From contig JAKSCP010000432.1 in the NCBI GenBank assembly GCA_022360535.1, positions 1 to 5,237 on the forward strand: a stretch of DNA of 5,237 bases, written 5' to 3'. The position numbers and the translations under genes are program-made. Numbering within the stretch: position 1 is the stretch's first letter; every line of letters starts with the position of its first letter. The notes under the pieces were generated by a model. That model was not told the DNA's origin, made no database searches, and saw only the letters and a list, made by a program, of their open reading frames with translations. The stretch is from Pseudomonadales bacterium (GTDB lineage Bacteria; Pseudomonadota; Gammaproteobacteria; Pseudomonadales; Pseudohongiellaceae). This document shows, piece by piece, positions 1 through 5,237 of the stretch.

Positions 1-90
1 ATCGTGGGAGCCTTGGTGGGCTATGCGTCATTTGTCCCGGTAAGAAAGTTGATTGCCATCGAGCCTGGGGAGGCACTGCACTATGAATAG
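1..90 (+). CDS. ABC transporter permease, MacB/FtsX (ADOP-like) family, C-terminal end only
   Basis: Only the last 29 codons and the TAG stop (88-90) lie in the window; the gene begins upstream. The visible peptide starts as a hydrophobic stretch (IVGALVGYASFVP), the end of the last membrane helix. It continues with a basic cytoplasmic segment (VRKLIAI) and ends in EPGEALHYE. Both complete permeases downstream end with the same nine residues, preceded by the same small-residue, proline and basic pattern (SYIPSRKVVTM, SYLPARRIVAM). This makes it a third paralogue of the same array. MacB/FtsX-type permeases commonly end in a P-x-x-ALRYE-like tail; here the arginine is replaced by histidine. Everything upstream, including whether this protein also has the duplicated architecture, is inferred from its neighbours. 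The next gene begins 9 bases after the stop. Confidence 0.85.
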   Translation: MVGALVGYASFVPVRKLIAIEPGEALHYE

Positions 91-103
91 GTTTAGAACA
101 TGA
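67..103 (+). other. Gene junction 1: tail-encoded SD and ATG with 6-codon bridging ORF
   Basis: The codons for the conserved GEALHYE tail contain GGGGAGG (67-73) and, 9 bases further, an ATG in the +2 frame (83-85). This opens a six-codon ORF (MNRFRT) that stops at TGA 101-103, overlapping the ATG of permease A as ATGA. It could carry ribosomes from the end of one permease to the start of the next. It could equally be a chance result of the tail sequence. No expression evidence is visible. Confidence 0.25.
89..91 (+). promoter_or_regulatory. Weak ribosome binding site of permease A, overlapping the upstream stop
   Basis: The only purine-rich match before the ATG at 100 is AGG at 89-91, 8 bases upstream of the start and formed in part by the TAG stop codon of the preceding gene. 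The match is short compared with the sites of the two later genes. Permease A may therefore rely on ribosomes arriving from the upstream gene (translational coupling). No better start exists upstream, because TAG stops at 88-90 and 94-96 are in the same frame. Confidence 0.4.
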
Positions 104-2550
104 ACTCATTATTCAACCTCCGCTACACGCTGAGATTACTTCGTAATAGTCCAGGCACTGCCAGTGTCGCTGTTTTCATCATGGCGCTTGGCATTGCGGT
201 AACAGCACCACTGTATGCAGTGATCAAAACCTTCGGGTATGGCACGCTGGCTGTAGCCGATCAAGATCGCGTTATGCGTGTTATGTCAGTGAATAATGAG
301 ACAGGACAGCCGCTACGGACTGGATTCGATAACTATCAATTCGAACGAATGCGGGAATCTCCTGAAGGTCTGGAAGAAATTGCTGCATTCAATGGCTATC
401 GGGCAATTCTCAGTGATGGCGACGTCACTATGGATTTCATAGCAAGTCGTGTCTCACCATCTTTTTTCTCTATTCTTCCTGCAAACCCTCTACTTGGTAG
501 AACTCTTCAAGCTGTCGATGAAGAAGCAGGTGCGCCTGCCGTAGTCGTACTGGGTTATAGCACCTGGCAAAGTTACTATGGAGGAGATCCTGACATTGTT
601 GGCCAAACCAGTCGAATCAATGGTGAACCACATACGATCATCGGGGTTATGCCAGACGGCTATAGCTATCCAGAGGTTCAACAACTATGGACAACGTTAC
701 CGCGGGCCGAGAGTTCAATCGCAGGAGAGCCGAAAAACCTGCATATAGTAGCGAAGCTGGACTCGAACACTGACATATCTGAAGCCAACATCATCATAGA
801 AAATTTGTTTGGCCGACTCAGAACTGGTTTCACTGAGTTTTATAGCACTGAATCTGCACGCTATGTGCCATATACCAAATACCTGAGCGCAACCAGCAAT
901 CTCTCACCAATTGGTTATCTGTTTTCCGGGGTCGCTTTCATGACTCTGTTACTGGTGAGTTTTAATCTCGGCAATCTGCTGCTGGTACGGGCGAATGAAC
1001 GTGTGCAGGAGTTGGGGATTCGCAGTGCTTTAGGCTCAACCAAAGTGGAAATGATAAAAGAAGTACTGCGTGAGTCCTTCGTCATTTGTGTTACCGGGCT
1101 TCTGTCGGGACTATTCCTGGCCAAACTCGTACTGGATTTCGTAGCCTTCGAATTCAATTATCTGCTGGGTACGGAAGGAATGGCTCTGCTTCCTTCTTGG
1201 GCTCAGTTCGATTTGTCATTGGAAGTGGCACTATTCTCCTTAGGCGTAACTTTATTTATCTGGCTGGCAACCGGCGCGTTTAGTACCTGGCGATTGGCTC
1301 GGCAGGACATCGGAGCTGTGATTCAAAAAGGCACGAGAAGTTTAATGGGAGGGGCCGGAAAACGTTCGGCCCAGTTATTGGTGGGTTTAGAGATTACGGT
1401 CTCTACAGCGCTTCTGGTCGTCTGCGGTGCCTCTTTCGTTGCTGCAGCGAACGGTCTTCGCGCTGATTTCGGCGCGACAACAGAGAACTTTGTCGTTGGG
1501 CACATTGAATTGTCTGCATCAAGTTATCGAGAACATGCAGCTCGACTCAGTTATCTCGACGACTTACGTTTAGAGATACTCGAACAAGAAGGATTTACAG
1601 ATGTGACATTTACTACCGCTGTCCCAGGGCAGGACGGCGAAGGCGTCACCTATGCACTGGATGACAGGCAGTTCGACACTGACACCCCACCAAGGCAGGT
1701 CCAGGTTTGGGTCGACACTAACTTTTTTGAGCTGTTTGAGGTACCGCTAAGAGAAGGTCGCTGGTTCGATTCGACCGATGTTTCCGCATCGGTTCCCGTG
1801 GTGATAGTCGACGAGCTATTCGCAGAAACTACCTGGCCTGGGGAATCTCCTCTGGGTAAACGGATCGAAGTTACTCGAAATCAACAATCAGAATGGTTGC
1901 AAATAATCGGTGTGACTTCACACATCATTCACGATAACCCGATGAACAACCAGGTGAATCTCACCTCACTCTATCGGCCGCTTGCCCAATCTCCAATGAA
2001 CTACTTTCGGCTTGCAGTGAAAACAGAAGCAAGCCAGGCATACGATCTCGCCTCTTTTTCCAACCAAATGAGACAAGCTGCAGCCAGGGCCGATCAGGAC
2101 GTGCCGGTGCTGAACATACATCCATTGGAAAGATTTATGCAAAGTGCCATGAACGGCAGCGACGTAATGGGAGAGCTGTTGCTAGGTATTGCGTTTGTCG
2201 TCTTCTCTCTGGCAATCGTGGCACTGTTTGCCATCGTCTCTCGCTCCATCATTGCCCGTACCACAGAAGTTGGAATCAGGCGGGCGCTAGGTTCGACCGA
2301 CTTCAAGGCGATGTCTATTTTCATCAGGCAGGGTGTTACCCACGTCATTATTGCATTACCCGTCGGCGGCGGGCTGGGAATCATGGCTAGCTCAGCCTAC
2401 TTATCCAATGCCAACAATATGGGGAGCATCATCGCTAATGTATCGCTCGTCGTGGCACTGACGATCACCACGATGGTCTTTCTTGCTTCTTATATACCTT
2501 CTCGCAAGGTGGTAACTATGGAACCGGGTGAAGCACTGCACTATGAGTAG
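100..2550 (+). CDS. ABC transporter permease A, duplicated MacB/FtsX-type (ADOP-like), 816 aa
   Basis: Inner-membrane permease subunit made of two MacB-like units in tandem. The N-terminus (FNLRYTLRLLRNSPGTAS) fits the basic amphipathic start of this family and is followed by helix 1 (about 20-42). A first periplasmic domain (about 45-270) carries the typical INGEPHTIIGVMPDGYSYP block (173-191). Three FtsX-type helices follow (about 272-297, 325-349, 374-396), with cytoplasmic ELGIRSALGST (304-314) after the first. The second unit has a helix at about 424-447 and a periplasmic domain (about 450-688) with TAVPG, GRWFD and IIGVTSHII blocks. It ends with helices near 690-714, 741-766 and 776-799, EVGIRRALGST (723-733) and the tail EPGEALHYE. 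The length of about 800 residues is normal for the family. There is no Walker A or ABC signature domain, so an ATPase must come from another gene if this is an active transporter. The ATG at 100 is the only sensible start, since in-frame stops precede it. Substrate unknown. Family assignment is secure; function is inferred. Confidence 0.93.
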   Translation: MNSLFNLRYTLRLLRNSPGTASVAVFIMALGIAVTAPLYAVIKTFGYGTLAVADQDRVMRVMSVNNETGQPLRTGFDNYQFERMRESPEGLEEIAAFNGYRAILSDGDVTMDFIASRVSPSFFSILPANPLLGRTLQAVDEEAGAPAVVVLGYSTWQSYYGGDPDIVGQTSRINGEPHTIIGVMPDGYSYPEVQQLWTTLPRAESSIAGEPKNLHIVAKLDSNTDISEANIIIENLFGRLRTGFTEFYSTESARYVPYTKYLSATSNLSPIGYLFSGVAFMTLLLVSFNLGNLLLVRANERVQELGIRSALGSTKVEMIKEVLRESFVICVTGLLSGLFLAKLVLDFVAFEFNYLLGTEGMALLPSWAQFDLSLEVALFSLGVTLFIWLATGAFSTWRLARQDIGAVIQKGTRSLMGGAGKRSAQLLVGLEITVSTALLVVCGASFVAAANGLRADFGATTENFVVGHIELSASSYREHAARLSYLDDLRLEILEQEGFTDVTFTTAVPGQDGEGVTYALDDRQFDTDTPPRQVQVWVDTNFFELFEVPLREGRWFDSTDVSASVPVVIVDELFAETTWPGESPLGKRIEVTRNQQSEWLQIIGVTSHIIHDNPMNNQVNLTSLYRPLAQSPMNYFRLAVKTEASQAYDLASFSNQMRQAAARADQDVPVLNIHPLERFMQSAMNGSDVMGELLLGIAFVVFSLAIVALFAIVSRSIIARTTEVGIRRALGSTDFKAMSIFIRQGVTHVIIALPVGGGLGIMASSAYLSNANNMGSIIANVSLVVALTITTMVFLASYIPSRKVVTMEPGEALHYE

Positions 2551-2590
2551 GCTGAGCGATCAGGCCTGCCACGAGGAGAATATAGGATGA
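2527..2590 (+). other. Gene junction 2: tail-encoded ATG with 15-codon bridging ORF
   Basis: The same arrangement as at the first junction. GGTGAAG (2527-2533) lies 9 bases before a +2-frame ATG (2543-2545) within the tail codons of permease A. The ORF (MSRLSDQACHEENIG) ends at TGA 2588-2590, overlapping the ATG of permease B. Here the junction also contains a strong independent ribosome binding site, so coupling would be less necessary. Confidence 0.22.
2573..2578 (+). promoter_or_regulatory. Ribosome binding site of permease B
   Basis: GAGGAG lies 8 bases before the ATG at 2587 and is a strong Shine-Dalgarno match. It sits inside the longest junction of the array (36 bases, 2551-2586). Permease B can therefore probably initiate independently, unlike permease A with its weak site. 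It fixes the start at 2587. Confidence 0.8.
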
Positions 2591-5034
2591 TTTTAAATTC
2601 GAACTTTCGATTCGCTTTGCGAATAATGTCAAAGCGAACAGGATTTAATTGCTTGTGTGCATTGGTAATCGCGCTTGGGCTGAGTATCTCCTTAATCAAC
2701 ATTGCGCTGATGAACATCGTTGCCTATGAAGAACTACCTTTCGAGGACGGTGATCGCTTCGCCATACCGCGAGTAGCAAATCAAATAAATAGTACGGTTC
2801 CAGTAGAACTATGGGACACCTATCAATATACCTACCTGAAAGAGAACGCTCAGAGTTTCAGTGAAACTGGCGCGATGCTGCCGAGTCTAGCGGGCGTAAT
2901 AAGCGACGGAGAAACAAGTGACAGGTACAACACAGCTGCCCTGACACCAAATCTCTTGAGGATCACTCAGATACAACCCTTACTAGGGAGAAGCCTGACC
3001 GAAGAGGATGAACTACAGGGCGCACAGCCGGTTGCTATGATCAGTCACCGCGTTTGGCAGAATTTTTTCAACGGACGACAGGATATCATCGGTTCACTCG
3101 CCCAAATAAATGGTGAAAACCGCACGATCGTAGGTGTCATGCCCCCAGGCTTTGCCTACCCCATTGTCAACGACATCTGGATTCCTCTGCACCTGACTCC
3201 GAACAGCCAACCAGGTGACGAATCCCCATTGCTCACCGTCGCCGGTTTACTCGAGGAAGGCGCAAGCATCAGGTCAGCAAGTGAAGAGCTCAATAATCTG
3301 CTGGACCGGCTGGTCTCTCAATATCCCGAGCACTATCAGAGCTATCCAGCCGACGTCAGGCCCTATGTCTTAATTCAAAATGCAGGAACCATGCCGTTGG
3401 TTAATACAATGGCAGGTGTCATCGTTATTATCATTCTGCTTTCTTGTCTGAACTTGGGAAACCTTTTGCTAGTTCGGGCGAATGAACGGTATCAAGAACT
3501 TCTCATTCGCAGTACTGTGGGCGCCAACCGACTCAATCTGATATTTCCCGTACTACTTGAGTCCTTACTGATCTGTATTATCGGCGGATCGATAGGCCTC
3601 TTACTTACCTATGGCGGAATGGCATTCGTTGACAACGCCCTACTCAATTTGCGAGGTGTTGAACTTCCTTTTTGGGTCCATTTTGATTTAACAGGAGAAA
3701 CAATAGCACTCGCGCTAATCATAGTGCTGTTTATTTGGTTATTGGCCGGAGGCATCCCGGCCTGGAAAATGACCCGCATCGACATCGCCCAGGGCTTGGG
3801 AAGTGGCAGTAAAGGCACAGCACAGATCGGCCACGGAAAGTCCACAACCATCATCGTTGGCTTCGAACTTATCGTATCCGTATTTCTCCTGATCCTCTGC
3901 GGCATGCTGGTGTTGAACATTGAAGCAGCAAGTCGAGCAGACTATGGTGTAGAAAGCGCTAACCGGTTAACCGCCAGAGTCGACCTACCAGAAGCTAACT
4001 ACGCAACTGATCAAACTCGAAACGAGTACTTTCAAAATCTACAGATTGAGCTGGAGTCAATTCCAGGAGTCGTTAACACCACATTTGCAACGGCACTGCC
4101 TGGAACAGGAGGCAGTTTTACCCCGGTTCGTATCGAAGACACTGAATTCAATCCAGAAGCAAGATTACCGATTCACCGCGTTATATCTGTCGAAGAGCAA
4201 TATTTTCAGAAGTTGGGCGTTGAACTTGTCGGCGGGAGATTTTTCGATTTCTCAGATACCGCATCTTCCCAACAAGTTGCCATCGTAGATGAGGTTCTTG
4301 CCAGGCATCTATGGCCAGACACCTACGACGAAAATCCAGAATTAGTGATTGGTGAACGATTTATGCTTGATCCAGAAGAGAACTCACAATGGATAACTGT
4401 GGTCGGCATTAACAGTCATATCATTCAGAATTCTCCGCTATCGGAGCCACAACGCAGAACTGCAATCTACAGACCTTTCAGCCAGCGCACAGAACCCAGA
4501 GTTAACCTGGTCATAGAGACCAGAGAGAACACTTTTGATGATTTTCTCTCGCTGCAACAGGCGGCTTCTGCAGTCGATAGAGAAGTACCCCTATACCGAT
4601 TTAGAAATTTCGATCTATTGTTGACAGACTCTATGGCGGCAATTGTCATCGTCGGCCAGATATTCACAGTCGTGTCGCTTGTAACGTTAGGGCTCGCAGC
4701 AAGCGGTATCTATGCCATTATCTCCCGGACTGTCTTGCAAAGAACACACGAATCCGGCGTTCGCCGGGCACTGGGATCGACTGATTTGAATGCCGTCTTA
4801 CTCTTCGTGCGCAAGGGATTAGTGTATTTCAGCATTGCGATAGCTATTGGTGGAGCCATGGCAACGGTGGGCAGTCAACCCCTATCGGTATTGTTTCCCC
4901 AAATGGCTGACTATCTACCCATAGTGTTCCCATCAGTCACGTTATTGTTCGGTCTCATCATCATGAGCGCGTCTTACCTCCCTGCTCGCCGAATAGTCGC
5001 AATGGAGCCTGGTGAAGCATTGCACTATGAATAA
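2587..5034 (+). CDS. ABC transporter permease B, duplicated MacB/FtsX-type (ADOP-like), 815 aa
   Basis: Paralogue of permease A with the same order of parts: helix 1 (about 20-44), first periplasmic domain (about 46-272) with QINGENRTIVGVMPPGFAYP (173-192), helices near 274-297, 320-344 and 371-393, then a second unit with a helix at 420-444, periplasmic domain (about 447-682; TALPG, GRFFD, VVGINSHII) and helices near 684-713, 739-762 and 776-799. The tail is EPGEALHYE. NLGNLLLVRANER (289-301) is identical in A and B at the same residue numbers, while the periplasmic domains and helix 1 differ widely. The first-unit cytoplasmic motif is altered (ELLIRSTVGAN, 304-314, against ELGIRSALGST in A); the second keeps RRALGSTD (726-733). 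About six extra residues follow W576-P577 (DTYDENPELV against GESP in A). There is no ATPase domain. It likely works as an inner-membrane partner in the same complex or in a parallel complex with different periplasmic specificity. Family secure, role inferred. Confidence 0.93.
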   Translation: MILNSNFRFALRIMSKRTGFNCLCALVIALGLSISLINIALMNIVAYEELPFEDGDRFAIPRVANQINSTVPVELWDTYQYTYLKENAQSFSETGAMLPSLAGVISDGETSDRYNTAALTPNLLRITQIQPLLGRSLTEEDELQGAQPVAMISHRVWQNFFNGRQDIIGSLAQINGENRTIVGVMPPGFAYPIVNDIWIPLHLTPNSQPGDESPLLTVAGLLEEGASIRSASEELNNLLDRLVSQYPEHYQSYPADVRPYVLIQNAGTMPLVNTMAGVIVIIILLSCLNLGNLLLVRANERYQELLIRSTVGANRLNLIFPVLLESLLICIIGGSIGLLLTYGGMAFVDNALLNLRGVELPFWVHFDLTGETIALALIIVLFIWLLAGGIPAWKMTRIDIAQGLGSGSKGTAQIGHGKSTTIIVGFELIVSVFLLILCGMLVLNIEAASRADYGVESANRLTARVDLPEANYATDQTRNEYFQNLQIELESIPGVVNTTFATALPGTGGSFTPVRIEDTEFNPEARLPIHRVISVEEQYFQKLGVELVGGRFFDFSDTASSQQVAIVDEVLARHLWPDTYDENPELVIGERFMLDPEENSQWITVVGINSHIIQNSPLSEPQRRTAIYRPFSQRTEPRVNLVIETRENTFDDFLSLQQAASAVDREVPLYRFRNFDLLLTDSMAAIVIVGQIFTVVSLVTLGLAASGIYAIISRTVLQRTHESGVRRALGSTDLNAVLLFVRKGLVYFSIAIAIGGAMATVGSQPLSVLFPQMADYLPIVFPSVTLLFGLIIMSASYLPARRIVAMEPGEALHYE

Positions 5035-5053
5035 ATTGGAGCAGCAATCATGA
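5011..5053 (+). other. Gene junction 3: tail-encoded ATG with 8-codon bridging ORF
   Basis: The third instance. GGTGA (5011-5015) precedes a +2-frame ATG (5027-5029) in the tail codons of permease B. The ORF (MNKLEQQS) ends at TGA 5051-5053, overlapping the ATG of permease C. The ribosome binding site of C (5038-5041) lies inside this small ORF. Confidence 0.22.
5038..5041 (+). promoter_or_regulatory. Ribosome binding site of permease C
   Basis: GGAG lies 8 bases before the ATG at 5050 and within the 15-base junction after the TAA of permease B. The close spacing leaves no room for a promoter or terminator, which supports cotranscription with permease B. Confidence 0.7.
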
Positions 5054-5237
5054 AACTACCTTTGGATCTGATCTTCAACCTGCGCCTGCTGCGCAAGAAT
5101 TCAGGCTTTGTTGCTATCTGTGTACTGATGATCAGTTGCGGTGTAGGGCTATCGATTGGTCTCTTCACTGTTGGAGACAATCTTGGAACGAAGTCAATGC
5201 CTTTTGCGAATGGGGATCGATTCATTAATGTACTGAC
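5050..5237 (+). CDS. ABC transporter permease C, MacB/FtsX (ADOP-like) family, N-terminal part
   Basis: The first 62 codons are visible, running off the window end. The N-terminus (LIFNLRLLRKNSGFVA) matches the basic amphipathic leader of permeases A (LRYTLRLLRNSPGTAS) and B (FRFALRIMSKRTGFNC). Then come one long hydrophobic helix at about residues 18-41 and the segment MPFANGDRFINV, which corresponds to LPFEDGDRFAIP in B and VADQDRVMRV in A. In this family that segment marks entry into the first periplasmic domain. It is therefore a fourth member of the array, and a full length near 800 residues is expected by analogy but not seen. The start is supported by GGAG 8 bases upstream and by alignment of its N-terminus with those of A and B. 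Confidence 0.88.
   Translation, partial: MKLPLDLIFNLRLLRKNSGFVAICVLMISCGVGLSIGLFTVGDNLGTKSMPFANGDRFINVL

Noticed and set aside
490..2384. Minus-strand open frames within permease A (490-684, 915-1157, 1323-1505, 2094-2384) and a plus-strand one at 1086-1283
   Set aside because: All lie wholly within a well-supported coding region, have unconvincing composition and show no recognisable domain. They are shadows of the real gene.
2561..2568. CAGGCCTG palindrome between permeases A and B as a terminator or operator
   Set aside because: It is a perfect 8-base palindrome with no loop, no longer stem and no T-run. It is too short to claim as a terminator or a binding site within an apparent operon.
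3820..3843. A Walker A-like string in permease B (A412-x4-G-K-S, AQIGHGKS)
   Set aside because: It fits the loose P-loop pattern but lies in the short basic linker between two membrane helices, with no ATPase fold, signature motif or Walker B nearby. Permease A lacks it at the same place. A chance match.
4621..4649. TTGACA at 4621-4626 as a promoter -35 box (a second one at 3628-3633)
   Set aside because: Neither has a plausible -10 box at the right spacing, and both lie deep inside the permease B coding sequence, far from the next gene start.
100..5034. Complete MacB (ATPase-permease fusion) annotation for A and B
   Set aside because: MacB has an N-terminal ATPase followed by four helices. 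These proteins begin with a membrane helix, have about eight helices and carry no nucleotide-binding domain, so the gene symbol macB is not justified.
3609..5225. Open frames at 3609-3920 (-), 4046-4288 (+), 4467-4667 (-) and 5025-5225 (-)
   Set aside because: They overlap permeases B and C in other frames, with no recognisable domain or domain-like composition. The last one antisenses the conserved tail and start of C.

Overview
The window is a piece of a tandem array of large ABC-transporter permease genes, all on the + strand: the last 29 codons of one permease, two complete permeases of 816 and 815 residues (A and B), and the first 62 codons of a fourth (C). Coding density is close to complete, with junctions of only 9, 36 and 15 bases. 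I see no RNA gene, mobile element, CRISPR array, convincing promoter or terminator, and no other gene on either strand.

The two complete proteins have the layout of the duplicated MacB/FtsX-type orphan permeases (the ADOP family, named from Acidobacteria but also found in Proteobacteria and others). Each holds two copies of a unit made of one N-terminal helix, a long periplasmic MacB_PCD-like domain and a three-helix FtsX-like block, giving about eight membrane helices. Neither has an ATPase domain. They therefore probably depend on an ATP-binding subunit encoded elsewhere, and perhaps a HlyD-type periplasmic adaptor, or work as mechanotransmission or scaffold proteins. The substrate cannot be read from this sequence. 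MacB relatives export peptides, macrolides, toxins or lipoproteins, or regulate envelope enzymes.

Roughly balanced base composition, clear Shine-Dalgarno sites and extended periplasmic domains suggest a Gram-negative bacterium. A gammaproteobacterium is my guess, and that is inference only. The genes are most likely one operon transcribed from upstream of the window.

The paralogues are old: A and B differ over most of their length. They nevertheless share a fixed C-terminal peptide (EPGEALHYE), which the upstream partial gene also has. The most unusual signal is at the junctions. All three are multiples of three bases, so the whole array lies in one reading frame broken only by stop codons. 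At each junction a tiny +2-frame ORF starts at the ATG hidden in the conserved tail codons and stops at a TGA overlapping the next gene's start (ATGA). This may be a translational coupling device, or a by-product of tail conservation and frame register.
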